A stretch of DNA of 57,045 bases from Candidatus Parcubacteria bacterium (GTDB lineage: Bacteria > Patescibacteriota > Saccharimonadia > Saccharimonadales > Saccharimonadaceae): assembly GCA_023391075.1 (NCBI GenBank), contig JAEWBQ010000013.1, forward strand, positions 1 through 57,045, given 5' to 3'. The translations under genes were made by a program, and so were the position numbers. A model generated the notes under the pieces. The model had not been told where the DNA came from and did no database searches. It saw only the letters and a list, made by a program, of their open reading frames with translations. This document shows, piece by piece, positions 1 through 9,282 of the stretch; positions within the stretch are counted from its first letter, which is position 1; every line of letters starts with the position of its first letter.

Positions 1-14
1 CACCTAGGTCAACC

Positions 15-41
15 GGCCGCCCCGCCCAGGGGCGGCCTTTG
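15..41 (+). terminator. Hairpin terminator at left edge
   Basis: A 9-bp perfect stem (GGCCGCCCC / GGGGCGGCC) with a 5-nt loop is followed by TTTG. It probably ends a gene lying left of the window. The T-tract is short, so it is a modest terminator. Confidence 0.6.
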
Positions 42-55
42 ACATTGAGCGGTAC

Positions 56-84
56 TTTACAAACCGCAGTCAGTTGCGTATAAC
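56..84 (+). promoter_or_regulatory. Promoter of topA
   Basis: TTTACA, a 17-nt spacer, then TATAAC. The -10 ends 6 nt before an in-frame TTG at 91. That is the same distance seen at many apparently leaderless starts in this window. Confidence 0.6.
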
Positions 85-126
85 TAGGCGTTGTGCTTAG
101 CTAAAAAGACAAGCACAAGCGAATTT

Positions 127-2466
127 ATGAGTAAGAATTTAGTTATCGTAGAGAGCCCAGCCAAGGCAAAAACTATCGAGAAATACCTCGGTAAAGATTT
201 TCATGTCCTGTCGAGCGTCGGGCACATCCGAAGCATTGTTAAGAAGACCAAAGACGGCACACCGCCAATCGACGTCAAGAATGGGTTTGAAACCCAGTAC
301 GAAGTCGACCCTGAAAAGAAGAAGGTCATTACCGAACTGAAGCGCGCCGTCAAAGCCGCCGAGCAAGTCTGGCTCGCAACCGATGAAGACCGCGAAGGGG
401 AGGCGATTGCCTGGCACCTTTGCGAAGTATTAAAACTCGACCCGAAGACGACCAAACGTATCGTGTTCCACGAAATCACCAAAGACGCCATCACAGAGGC
501 TATCAAGAGCCCGCGGACCGTCGATATGAGCCTGGTCCGCGCCCAGCAGGCCCGTCAAATTCTCGACCGACTGGTAGGGTTCGAACTCAGTCCGGTCGTC
601 TGGCAAAAGGTACCGGGAGGCAAGAGTGCTGGCCGCGTCCAGAGCCCGGCTGTCCGCCTGCTCGTCGAACGCGAACGCGAAATCGCCAAGTTCGAAGGCT
701 CGTTCCAGTTCAAAGTCAGCGCTATCTTTATGTATGACGGCGAAGAGGTAAAAGCCGAACTGCCACAGCGCTTCGGCACCGAAGCCGAGGCCTTAGGCTT
801 CCTCGAGAGCCTGCAAGGCGCGTCGTTTACCGTCACCGACATTACCACCAGCCCGTCGACACGCAACCCGGCGGCACCGTTTACGACCAGTACGCTCCAG
901 CAGGACGCCAACGCCAAGCTCGGCTTCGGCTCGAAAGCCACCATGGCCAGCGCTCAGAAGCTCTACCAAGAGGGTAAGATCACCTACATGCGTACCGACT
1001 CGGTCAACCTGAGCGGGCAGGCGATCGCCGCAGCCGCCGCCTATATTAAGGAGACTTACGGCGAACAATATTCACAGGTCCGCAAGTTCAAGACCAAGTC
1101 AGCCAGCGCCCAAGAAGCCCACGAAGCGATTCGCCCGACCGACATGCGCGTTGAGCGTGGCAGTAGCAACGAGTACGACCAGAAACTTTATACTCTGATC
1201 CGCAACCGCACCCTGGCGAGCCAAATGGCCCCAGCCAAGCTCGAAAAGACCACCATCACGATTGCCATCAGTACTGGCGACAAAAAGTTCGAGGCGAAGG
1301 GTGAAGTCATTATCTTCGACGGCTTCCTGCGCGTCTACGGTGGCGGCAAAAAAGAAGACGATATTCTACCGCCAGTAAAGTCTGGCGACTCACTCAATCT
1401 TGCCAGTGCCACAGCCAAGCAAGTCTTCGCCCGTCCACCCGCCCGCTTCACTGAAGGCAGCCTGGTCAAAAAACTTGAAGAGCTCGGCATTGGCCGGCCG
1501 TCGAACTACGCGACGATCATCAACACTGTCCAGGTCCGCGGTTACGCCGTACGTGGCGAAGGTGAGGGAACCCCGCGCGATGTCATCGTGCTTAATCTGA
1601 CGGGCAACGCAATCGACCGCGAGGTCGTCCAGGAAAAGACTGGCGCCGACAAGGGCAAGCTCGTCCCGACGCCAAGCGGGGAACTAATCAGCGACTTCCT
1701 CGGTGACCACTTCGAGCAGGTCGTCGACTATGGCTTTACCGCCGATGTTGAAGAGCAGTTCGACAAGATCGCCAGCGAAAAGATGGAGCGCAATGCCATG
1801 CTGCAAAGCTTCTACGATCCATTCCATAAACTCATCTTGCAATCTGGCGGCATCGACCGCTCAACCGTCGGCGCATCACGCGAAATCGGCACTGACCCGA
1901 AGACAGGCAAGCCAATCATCGCACGCTTCGGCCGCTTCGGTCCGATGCTACAGCTCGGGTCGACCGAAAGTGAAGAGAAGCCGCAATTCGCCCCGATGCC
2001 AGCCGGCAAAAAGATCGAGACCATTACGCTCGACGAAGCCCTGCACGCCTTCAAATTGCCCCGTCTTGTCGGCCAGACCAAGACGGGCGAAGACATCAAG
2101 GCGAACATCGGTCGCTTTGGCCCGTACATCCAGGTAGGGAAGCTGTTCGTAAGTATCAAGCCGCTCGATCCGCACGACATCACGCTTGAGCAGGCCCTCG
2201 AACTCTATGACACCAAGCTCAAAGCCGAGGCAGAGAAGAACATCGCCGATTTCGGCGACGGTATCAAGGTCCTAAACGGTCGCTACGGCCCATACATTAC
2301 GGACGGCAAAAAGAATGCCAAGATCCCCAAGGACACCGACCCGAAGTCGATCACGCACGAGCAGGCCAAAGAACTGCTCGAAAGCGCCACTCCGGCCAAA
2401 GGTCGCTTTGCCCGCAAGTCTACAGCCAAGGCACCAGCCAAAAAAGCCGCACCAAAAAAGAAGTAG
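127..2466 (+). CDS. topA: DNA topoisomerase I (type IA)
   Basis: Relaxes negative supercoils through a transient 5'-phosphotyrosine link. From the ATG at 127 the protein is 779 residues and begins MSKNLVIVESPAKAKTI, the usual family start. The Toprim domain is N-terminal (Glu9 and the acidic DEDREGE at 86-92). The active-site Tyr287 lies in ITYMRTDS. Three C-terminal repeats with GRFGP or GRYGP replace the zinc fingers of E. coli TopA, and a Lys/Ala-rich tail follows. The frame is open up to a TTG at 91, placed 6 nt after the -10, so a leaderless start adding 12 residues is possible. No Shine-Dalgarno site precedes either start. First gene of the plus-strand block. Confidence 0.97.
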   Translation: MSKNLVIVESPAKAKTIEKYLGKDFHVLSSVGHIRSIVKKTKDGTPPIDVKNGFETQYEVDPEKKKVITELKRAVKAAEQVWLATDEDREGEAIAWHLCEVLKLDPKTTKRIVFHEITKDAITEAIKSPRTVDMSLVRAQQARQILDRLVGFELSPVVWQKVPGGKSAGRVQSPAVRLLVEREREIAKFEGSFQFKVSAIFMYDGEEVKAELPQRFGTEAEALGFLESLQGASFTVTDITTSPSTRNPAAPFTTSTLQQDANAKLGFGSKATMASAQKLYQEGKITYMRTDSVNLSGQAIAAAAAYIKETYGEQYSQVRKFKTKSASAQEAHEAIRPTDMRVERGSSNEYDQKLYTLIRNRTLASQMAPAKLEKTTITIAISTGDKKFEAKGEVIIFDGFLRVYGGGKKEDDILPPVKSGDSLNLASATAKQVFARPPARFTEGSLVKKLEELGIGRPSNYATIINTVQVRGYAVRGEGEGTPRDVIVLNLTGNAIDREVVQEKTGADKGKLVPTPSGELISDFLGDHFEQVVDYGFTADVEEQFDKIASEKMERNAMLQSFYDPFHKLILQSGGIDRSTVGASREIGTDPKTGKPIIARFGRFGPMLQLGSTESEEKPQFAPMPAGKKIETITLDEALHAFKLPRLVGQTKTGEDIKANIGRFGPYIQVGKLFVSIKPLDPHDITLEQALELYDTKLKAEAEKNIADFGDGIKVLNGRYGPYITDGKKNAKIPKDTDPKSITHEQAKELLESATPAKGRFARKSTAKAPAKKAAPKKK

Positions 2467-2470
2467 CAAG

Positions 2471-2498
2471 TTGCAAAATACCATTTTTCTTGTATAAT
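2471..2498 (+). promoter_or_regulatory. Promoter of the RHH cassette
   Basis: TTGCAA, a 16-nt spacer, then TATAAT, beginning 5 nt after the topA stop. A strong sigma-70-type promoter for the small gene that follows. Confidence 0.75.
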
Positions 2499-2549
2499 TA
2501 GCAACGAAGCTTCGGCTAGTATCCTATCCAGCGCTAGAAAGGCAGTGTA

Positions 2550-2858
2550 ATGTCAACCCTCACTCATGAGGACGACGAGCTCGTCATGGTCTCGCTTCGC
2601 ATGACTCGGCGTCAGGCGAGATGTCTTGGAATCGTCTGCGCCATAACCGGCAAGAAAAAAGCCGTCATCTTTCGAGAGGCGGTCCAGGAACACACCCACG
2701 CGATCCTCTCCCGGCTCGAACAGTACGAGCGGGTCGTGCCGCTGATCCACGCTGACACGCCAGACACCTTCGCAGTCCTCCCCAAGGACGGCGGCGGATG
2801 GCGCATCATTACCGACAGGGTACTAGGAAGCATCGTCAGCCCGACAAAGGCCGGCTGA
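2550..2858 (+). CDS. Ribbon-helix-helix-like small protein
   Basis: A 102-residue protein with its own promoter, an AAAGG site about 9 nt before the ATG, and its own terminator. Residues 11-50 look like a ribbon-helix-helix DNA-binding fold: a strand (VMVSLRM), helix A around 20-32, a GKKK turn, and helix B (AVIFREAVQEH). RHH proteins bind DNA as dimers through the strand. The C-terminal half is not recognised. No toxin partner is adjacent, so it is more likely a solitary regulator than an antitoxin. The family call rests on pattern only. Confidence 0.6.
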   Translation: MSTLTHEDDELVMVSLRMTRRQARCLGIVCAITGKKKAVIFREAVQEHTHAILSRLEQYERVVPLIHADTPDTFAVLPKDGGGWRIITDRVLGSIVSPTKAG

Positions 2859-2902
2859 ACATCCACATAGGCCACAAGGTCACACGCATCCGCTCATCCG
2901 TA

Positions 2903-2956
2903 GAAGAGCCCACCCGAGTAGGGTGCACCGCTCACCTCGGGTGGGCTCTTCAATTT
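2903..2956 (+). terminator. Strong terminator of the RHH cassette
   Basis: A long near-perfect stem (GAAGAGCCCACCCGAG with its complement) around a loop holding the palindrome GGTGCACC, followed by AATTTC. It closes the single-gene cassette. Confidence 0.85.
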
Positions 2957-3069
2957 CATAAGCGCTATCCCTAGTGCCATACCACACATTTCCACCCCTG
3001 TATATAGGCTATGCCACATTCAAAATATATAAAAAGTCCCAAAACACTATTTACTAAACATGTCTACTT

Positions 3070-3130
3070 CGTGCTATAATTTGTTTATAGCGAGAAACTA
3101 TTTGACATTTACATAAATATGTTATAAAAT
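3070..3130 (+). promoter_or_regulatory. Two tandem promoters of the sigma4-HARE gene
   Basis: Upstream promoter: extended -10 TGCTATAAT (TATAAT at 3075). Downstream promoter: TTGACA at 3102, 17-nt spacer, TAAAAT at 3125. The second closely resembles the promoter at 52931. Apart from these and the terminator above, nothing else is seen in the 330-nt gap. Confidence 0.75.
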
Positions 3131-3190
3131 TGAGTTAAGTAGATATACTAGCTTAATGCTTCTAACGCCAGAGAGGAGACGGCAGCCGCG

Positions 3191-4336
3191 ATGAGCGACC
3201 CAGTGCAGCAAACCGACATAGCAACCAGCCTGCAAACAGCAGTAAATGATATTTTGAGCGTGATCGACCAAGATCGAGAACGCGAAATCATCACCCGTCG
3301 CTTTGGTTTGACCGACCGCCGTGAAACCCTCGAACAGATTGGCGAACTCCTTGGCATCACCCGTGAACGCGTCCGCCAGCTCGAAAAGGCGATCCTGATC
3401 CGCCTGAAGATTGCCGCTGAAGACGACAAGGTCCCAGCCATCCACGACATTGAGCGCATGATCGTCCGTGATCTGTCTGAACACGGCCGCGTCGCTCGCA
3501 TCAGCGACATCACTGACCGCCTGACCGGCACCAGCACCGACAACGGCAGCCTTAGCCGCGCGCATGTCGCTTTTATTGCCGAACTGGCACCAAAACGGGT
3601 CGTCGTCAGCGAGAACGACAACTACCACCACGCCGTTGGCATCAGCGAATACGGCGACGAAAAGGCTATCAAGGCCCGCGTCGACGACATCGTCAAAACC
3701 ATCAAGAAGCACGGTGAACCGCTCTCAATCGAGCAGCTCCACGAGCAACTTAGCTACGAGAATCCTGCCCAGGTCCGCGCACTAGCCAGTGTCAGCAAGC
3801 TCCTGGCACACCTCAAGGACAACTGGGGTCTCGCCAAATGGCCGACCGTCAACCCAAAGAACATCCGCGACAAGATCTACGTCATCCTGGCTGACAACAG
3901 CAAGCCGATGCACTTTTCGGACATCGCCAAGTCAATCAAGGCCAGCGGCTTCAAGCGTAAAGACGTCACCACGCAGGCGATTCACAACGAACTTATCAAA
4001 GACAAGCGCTTCGTCCTGATCGGCCGCGGCATTTACGCGCTCGACAGCTGGGGCTTCTCAAAGGGCACCGTCGCCGACATCATCACCGATGTCCTGCGTA
4101 ACGCCAGCGAGCCGCTCCACCGCGACGAAATCGTCAAGCGAGTCCTCAAAAGCCGTCAGGTCAAGGAAACGACCATCCTCCTGAACCTGCAGAGCAAGCC
4201 GCAGTTCAAGCGCGTCGCCAAGGCAACCTACGTCCTGGCCGACGCCACGACGCCGTCATCAACGCTTACCCCTGACGACGTCCCGACGGCACCGACTACG
4301 CCGGCTACACCAGCTGCCAGCGAAGCGACTGCCTAG
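3191..4336 (+). CDS. Sigma-70 region 4 fused to HARE-type winged helices
   Basis: A 381-residue protein. Residues about 25-75 resemble sigma region 4, including the -35 recognition helix (ITRERVRQLEKA). No region 2 for -10 binding or melting is present, so it cannot be a complete sigma factor. The rest reads as about four winged-helix units. The clearest, around 220-280 (IYVILADNSKPMHFSDIA and RFVLIGRGIYAL), matches the HARE-HTH found in the RNA polymerase delta subunit. A Thr/Pro/Ala-rich tail follows. GAGGAG precedes the ATG. Inferred role: an RNA-polymerase-associated or chromatin-like transcription regulator. Confidence 0.75.
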   Translation: MSDPVQQTDIATSLQTAVNDILSVIDQDREREIITRRFGLTDRRETLEQIGELLGITRERVRQLEKAILIRLKIAAEDDKVPAIHDIERMIVRDLSEHGRVARISDITDRLTGTSTDNGSLSRAHVAFIAELAPKRVVVSENDNYHHAVGISEYGDEKAIKARVDDIVKTIKKHGEPLSIEQLHEQLSYENPAQVRALASVSKLLAHLKDNWGLAKWPTVNPKNIRDKIYVILADNSKPMHFSDIAKSIKASGFKRKDVTTQAIHNELIKDKRFVLIGRGIYALDSWGFSKGTVADIITDVLRNASEPLHRDEIVKRVLKSRQVKETTILLNLQSKPQFKRVAKATYVLADATTPSSTLTPDDVPTAPTTPATPAASEATA

Positions 4337-4381
4337 CAACCTTGCAAACCCACCCCGAGGGTGAGAGAATAGACACTAGTT

Positions 4382-7144
4382 ATGGATGTACTTTTATGGA
4401 TTTTCAGCCTACTCCTGCAATGGTACGTATGGCTGCCCATCGTTATCATCCTCGTCTTTTTGACGTGGCGTAATTATCGCCGCGCCGCAATCCGTCCGGC
4501 AGACGTCGAAAGCACCCTGTTGGTCCTCGAAATACCGAAGGCCAACGACAAGTCTGAGCTCGCGGCCGAGCAGCTGTTTGCCAGCTTGCACGGTATTCTC
4601 CGCGACAAAACCGAGCTCAAGTTAAACGATGGCATCCAGGAGCATCTGAGCTTCGAGATCGCCTCCGTCAACGGCCAGATCCGCTTTTACGCCTGGGTGC
4701 CAAAGACCCTGCAGAGCTTCGTTGAAGGCCAGATTTATTCGCAGTATCCGACTGTCCAGATTCATGCCGCCGACGAAGATTACGTGACGCACGAACGCGA
4801 GCATAGCGTCGTCTATACCTCAGAAATCTCACTGACCGACAGTGAGTTCTTGCCGATCAAAACCTTCCAGAACTTCGAAGTTGACCCGCTCGCCGGTATT
4901 ACCGGTACGCTCGCCAAGCTCGAATCAACAGGGGAGGAGCTTTGGGTTCAGGTGCTCGTGCGGCCAATTGCCGACGAATGGCACAAGGCCTCGGACAGCT
5001 GGATCTCAAGCGTCAAGAACGGCAGCTCGTCGCTCTTTAGCGGCGGCTTCAACGCCAAGTTCTTCACAGGATTGTTTTCTGCACTATGGGCACCACCAGA
5101 GCAGGGGAGCAGCGACAAGCCGAAGGAACTGTCTGACCGCAACAAAAACCGCATCGCGGAAGCCGAAAAAAAGGCGACCAAGCTTGGCTACCAAGTCAAG
5201 ATCCGCCTGGCATACCTGGGCGAAAGTCCACAAAGCGCCAAGCTGCGCATGCAGGCGATCGTCGGTACGTTCAAGCAGTTCAACAGCACCAATCTCAACG
5301 GCTTCAAGATGACAGGCACGAGCTTCAAACCCGAAGACCTCGCCAAATACCGCGAGCGTATCTTTGCTGATCGCGGCTTTATCCTGAACATCGAAGAGCT
5401 CGCCTCGGTTTTCCACTTGCCCCACACTAACGTCGAGACGCCCAACATCGTCTGGGCCAGCAGCAAGACCGCCGAGCCACCAGCTAAGCTGCCGGTCATT
5501 ACTGGCGACGCCGCCAACGACGAGAACATCAGCGCCTTCGGCCTGACAAACTTCCGCGGTATCAACCATCAGTTCGGCATGCTGCGCTACGACCGCTCAC
5601 GTCACGTCTATATCATCGGTCAGACCGGTGCCGGTAAATCAGGTCTGCTGGAGCTGTTCGCCCTCAGTGACATCTTCCACGGCCAGGGCTACGCGATCAT
5701 CGATCCGCACGGTGACTTTGCTGTCAATAATATGCGCTTCATCCCGGGATCGCGCATGCAAGACGTCGTCTACTTCAATCCGGCCGACACGGCCTATCCA
5801 CTCGGCTTCAACCCGCTTGAAGTCACCAATCCGAACCAAAAGACCAACATCAGCTCGGAAGTCATCGGCGTGCTGAAGCGCATGTTTGGTGACTCATGGG
5901 GCCCACGTCTGGAATATATCCTGCGTTACACCATCCTGGCGTTACTCGACCGGCCAGAAACCACCATGCTCGACATCACCCGCATGCTGACCGACAAAAA
6001 GTTCCGCAAAGACACGCTTAGCTACTGCAAGGACACCGTGGTCCTTCAGTTCTGGAACGTCGAGTTTGCCAGCTGGACCGACAAGTTCCAGGCCGAAGCA
6101 ATCGCGCCGGTCCTTAACAAAGTCGGTGCCTTCACGGCCAACCCAGTCATCCGTAACATCATCGGCCAGCCCAAGTCGACCTTCAATATCCGCCAGATCA
6201 TGGATGAAGGCAAGATTCTGATCGTCAACCTGTCGAAGGGTCTGATCGGTGAAGACAACGCCAGTATCCTGGGCTCGTTCCTGGTTACCAAGATCCAGCT
6301 GGCCGCCATGAGCCGCTCGGACATCCCGGATATCAAAGACCGCCGGCCGTTCTTCCTTTACGTGGACGAGTTTCAGAACTTCGCCACCGACTCATTTGCC
6401 ACCATCCTGTCCGAGGCCCGCAAGTACGGCCTTAACCTGACCGTGGCCAACCAGTATATATCCCAGATGAGCGACACCGTCCGCGATGCCGTCTTTGGTA
6501 ACGTCGGGACGATGATCAGCTTCCGCGTCTCGGCTGACGACGCACCGATTCTGGCCAAGCAGTTCGAGCCACAGTTCGAGCCGAACGATCTCTTACAGAT
6601 GCACAACCGTCATTTCATCATCAACATGGTCATCAACGGCGAGAAGGCACCAGCCTTTAGCGCCACGACGTTGACCCTGCCGCCGGCCCAAATCGACAAC
6701 ACCGGCCGTATCATCGAACACACACGGCGCTATTACAGCCGGCAGCGCAGCGAAGTTGAACAGGAGATTTCGCTTGCCATCAACCCTCCACAGCCACAGC
6801 AGCAACCCAAACAGCCCCAGAGCCAGACCCTTGGCAAGCAGTGGCCGATTAACGCGCAGACTCAAACAATCACTCCTGATGCACCCAAAACACCAAAAGC
6901 CGACCCTAGGCCAGTAGAGCAGGAGACTGCTACCGCTGCACCGAGCTCTGCCGCCACAGATAGCGACACTCCGGCCCCAACCAAGAAAAAACGCACCCGT
7001 TCACGTTCGCGCAAGAAAAAGACTACCGAATCCGGCGCTGCTTCCGCTGACGGATCGTCAGCAGAGCAGGGGGCCGCTACAGAGGCGACACCAAAAACGC
7101 TGGCAGCACCTAAAGCCGACCCCACCGAACTAAAACTCCATTAG
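4382..7144 (+). CDS. VirD4/TraG-like type IV secretion ATPase
   Basis: A 920-residue membrane-anchored ATPase of the TraG/TraD/VirD4 (HerA-FtsK) class. One membrane segment (about 4-25) is followed by a roughly 350-residue domain I do not recognise. The ATPase follows, with Walker A GQTGAGKS near residue 412 and Walker B FFLYVDEF near 657. A low-complexity Gln/Pro then Lys/Arg/Ser-rich tail ends the protein. Family members move DNA through membranes during conjugation or uptake. No relaxase or VirB channel gene is nearby, so substrate and partners are unknown. It lies 45 nt after the sigma4-HARE gene and is probably co-transcribed. Confidence 0.85.
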   Translation: MDVLLWIFSLLLQWYVWLPIVIILVFLTWRNYRRAAIRPADVESTLLVLEIPKANDKSELAAEQLFASLHGILRDKTELKLNDGIQEHLSFEIASVNGQIRFYAWVPKTLQSFVEGQIYSQYPTVQIHAADEDYVTHEREHSVVYTSEISLTDSEFLPIKTFQNFEVDPLAGITGTLAKLESTGEELWVQVLVRPIADEWHKASDSWISSVKNGSSSLFSGGFNAKFFTGLFSALWAPPEQGSSDKPKELSDRNKNRIAEAEKKATKLGYQVKIRLAYLGESPQSAKLRMQAIVGTFKQFNSTNLNGFKMTGTSFKPEDLAKYRERIFADRGFILNIEELASVFHLPHTNVETPNIVWASSKTAEPPAKLPVITGDAANDENISAFGLTNFRGINHQFGMLRYDRSRHVYIIGQTGAGKSGLLELFALSDIFHGQGYAIIDPHGDFAVNNMRFIPGSRMQDVVYFNPADTAYPLGFNPLEVTNPNQKTNISSEVIGVLKRMFGDSWGPRLEYILRYTILALLDRPETTMLDITRMLTDKKFRKDTLSYCKDTVVLQFWNVEFASWTDKFQAEAIAPVLNKVGAFTANPVIRNIIGQPKSTFNIRQIMDEGKILIVNLSKGLIGEDNASILGSFLVTKIQLAAMSRSDIPDIKDRRPFFLYVDEFQNFATDSFATILSEARKYGLNLTVANQYISQMSDTVRDAVFGNVGTMISFRVSADDAPILAKQFEPQFEPNDLLQMHNRHFIINMVINGEKAPAFSATTLTLPPAQIDNTGRIIEHTRRYYSRQRSEVEQEISLAINPPQPQQQPKQPQSQTLGKQWPINAQTQTITPDAPKTPKADPRPVEQETATAAPSSAATDSDTPAPTKKKRTRSRSRKKKTTESGAASADGSSAEQGAATEATPKTLAAPKADPTELKLH

Positions 7145-7184
7145 CAGCCGTTAACCATAACGAATTTTCTTTACGGCAGAGGTG

Positions 7185-7193
7185 TGCTATAGT
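7185..7193 (+). promoter_or_regulatory. Extended -10 of the winged-helix gene
   Basis: TG-C-TATAGT, with TATAGT ending 9 nt before the ATG at 7203. No ribosome binding site fits between them, so the mRNA is predicted to be leaderless. Confidence 0.6.
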
Positions 7194-7202
7194 GGCCGTA
7201 CT

Positions 7203-8489
7203 ATGGAGCTTACCCCCAGGGAACGCATCAAGCGCGATGCGGACGTATTATATGACCTCACCGAGGGCTTAGCCGATCTGATTCCAAAGTTGGGCGCCGG
7301 TGCCGTTTCCAGCGCCGCCCTGCTTGAGCGACTCGAAGACACAGTCACCGTCCTCCAAAGCACGATCATGGAGCTGCAGAACGCCCCTAGTCCAATCCGT
7401 ATGGAAAATGCAGGGGAAGAGACCACTCGCTCGCCCGCTCCTCTTGAAGAGACCCCTCTCACAGGCGACGAACCGCTACCGCTCCACAGTGATGAAACTC
7501 GCGGTATCGTCCGCCGGTATTTCGCGAGCCGTATCGGGGACCTGAGTGCCTGGGATGGCCTACGAGACCACCTCGAGAAAAATGGAGTGATTATCCCGAA
7601 CAAACGCGCATTGACGAGTCAGGTTAAAGCGTGGATGCCCGAAATCGAGCAGGAACTCGCTTCATTCCATAGCATTGACGTTCGCTGGACGCAGCACCTG
7701 GGCGTATGGGTGGTCGCCGAGGTCGCTGGCGTAACGCCACCTCCGCAGCTCACCAAAGCCGAGCCTAACCCCGCTGCAGCACCACTAGAACAGCCTATGA
7801 GCACGCCAGCTCCCGCTCCCGTCACTCTCGAAGCGACCCCGCACCAACCGGAATACGCCCCTGAACTTCCTCTCGAGGCTCTCTGCAATATGATCGCAGA
7901 GCTGCCGCCATATACTAACAATTACGCCCGGTATAACACCTTGCGCAACAAACTTGACCTTAGCGAGGTCGCTGCCACGCGCCTCATTGATCATTACTGT
8001 GCCAGCGGTTCACTCTTTACCTTCCGAAGCGCAGGAAATCGTTGTGTCACCTCCGATGCCGCTCTTGCACAGGCGCTTGATACCAAGCCAGTCGGGCAGG
8101 GGAAGAAGAGAGAGCAGCAGCGTGACAGAGATGAGGCACCCTTTACCGACTACGTCGTCGCCACTATGGTGGCTAGTGCGTTCTTAGAGCCGCGTATCCA
8201 TATCGAACGCGCCATGACGTACCGAGAACTCGCAGAGAGCACGGGATACGACGAAGAGACACTAAAAAGTGCGACTAAATTCTTGAAAGGGATCGGCATC
8301 GTGACAACCGAATTACGCGCCCGGAGCCGTAGCGGACACCGCTCAGGGTCACAACAGGTGCAGAAAGTTACACTCTCATCCCAAGCTCTCAAAGACGAAC
8401 TCAAAACCCTTGGCTTCAGCGGTTGCTTAGACTTCATCAAACAGCGCGCCGCAGCCGAGCAGTCCGACGATACGACAATTGCAGTTTGA
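7203..8489 (+). CDS. Multi-winged-helix protein, unknown function
   Basis: A 428-residue protein from the ATG at 7203. The frame extends to a GTG at 7182, but that codon overlaps the -10 box. An N-terminal helical region (about 1-60) and acidic/Pro-rich linkers separate three compact units of winged-helix character: around 100-165, around 240-290 (LDLSEVAATRLIDHYCASGS) and around 340-400 (MTYRELAESTGYDEETLKS). Family not recognised. It lies just downstream of the VirD4-like ATPase and next to a non-coding block with GAACA repeats, so DNA binding is plausible but not shown. Confidence 0.7.
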   Translation: MELTPRERIKRDADVLYDLTEGLADLIPKLGAGAVSSAALLERLEDTVTVLQSTIMELQNAPSPIRMENAGEETTRSPAPLEETPLTGDEPLPLHSDETRGIVRRYFASRIGDLSAWDGLRDHLEKNGVIIPNKRALTSQVKAWMPEIEQELASFHSIDVRWTQHLGVWVVAEVAGVTPPPQLTKAEPNPAAAPLEQPMSTPAPAPVTLEATPHQPEYAPELPLEALCNMIAELPPYTNNYARYNTLRNKLDLSEVAATRLIDHYCASGSLFTFRSAGNRCVTSDAALAQALDTKPVGQGKKREQQRDRDEAPFTDYVVATMVASAFLEPRIHIERAMTYRELAESTGYDEETLKSATKFLKGIGIVTTELRARSRSGHRSGSQQVQKVTLSSQALKDELKTLGFSGCLDFIKQRAAAEQSDDTTIAV

Positions 8490-8539
8490 TAAGCCTTTTA
8501 GGTGGGCCTGAGATTGCTACCTACATTTAAACATATCAA

Positions 8540-8569
8540 TAGAACAGAATGTAGAACAAAATTAGAACA
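8540..8569 (+). repeat. Three direct TAGAACA repeats
   Basis: TAGAACA begins at 8540, 8552 and 8563, a spacing of 12 and 11 nt, so the copies lie on one face of the helix. A related CGAACAAAT occurs near 8611. This is typical of an array of protein-binding sites. Confidence 0.6.
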
Positions 8570-9221
8570 TTGTCTATTGCGTATTATATATGGATCATCA
8601 GCTGGTTTAACGAACAAATTATAGCGGCAGCTAATTATATTATAGCCGCATACACAAGCCGAGGCGGCTAGCTAGTGGGAATGCAGCAGAAGTGAGTTGC
8701 GGGGAATAAATATACATATGACACGAGCAGGTAAGAGAAATTTTTCGGCGGATCCAATGAATAGTGAACCGTATTCCATAGATATATTATGCGTCGCACA
8801 ATATATCTTTTGCGACATTAAAGAAAGAGACCAAAGCTGAACAGGCACTCATGGCATATCAGCACCAGAATCATATGATTGCTAATTTATAGGGGAGTTT
8901 TGAGTTGTGCTTTATATTCTTACTAACATGTACAACGTCCCGTTTTATTTCTGTCCGATTACGTACCGTGGCCACTCTCAGAATCATGGCTATGATCAGG
9001 GGGCTTTTAAACAATTTCCATGATTGTCAGTACGCACCCATAGTTTGACTTTTCCACAGCATCATGATGGTATTTGCTTTTTTACGTTTTGTATTTTGAT
9101 ATATGTTTTTTACTTTCCTGCTGTCATGCCCACCATGCCTCCTCTTCCCTTTACTCTCGCCCTTCCCTTGCATTATTTGACTTTTTGTTTGTAATATATT
9201 TTTATATGTTTTTTATACAAA

Positions 9222-9239
9222 TCGAACAAATATAGAACA
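9222..9239 (+). repeat. TCGAACA / TAGAACA repeat pair
   Basis: TCGAACA (9222) and TAGAACA (9233) lie 11 nt apart in the same orientation as the array at 8540, so the two sets bracket the AT-rich block. Confidence 0.5.
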
Positions 9240-9242
9240 CTA

Positions 9243-9271
9243 CCCCCAAAAGAAAAGGGGGCACCTGCCCC
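9243..9271 (-). terminator. Terminator of the dcw operon
   Basis: On the minus strand, GGGGCA-GG-TGCCCC is followed by CTTTTCTTTT, directly downstream of the ftsQ stop. An overlapping CCCCC/GGGGG pairing is also possible. Confidence 0.8.
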
Positions 9272-9282
9272 ACTTTGCCTTG

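Larger units (their letters stand above)
8490..9242. other. AT-rich non-coding block between convergent genes
   Basis: About 750 nt with no supported gene. It contains GAACA direct repeats at both ends and an inverted repeat GATATATT / AATATATC (8781-8807). It also holds one DnaA-box match, TTTTCCACA (9050-9058), and long T-rich runs from 9060 to 9220. Genes point into it from both sides. It could be a replication-terminus region, a non-coding RNA locus or a decayed gene. The sequence alone does not decide. Confidence 0.55.

Noticed and set aside
8781..8807. Possible dif/XerCD site at the convergence point
   Set aside because: TTATG with a TA-rich centre is reminiscent of dif, but the 11-6-11 spacing and the outer arms do not match known sites.
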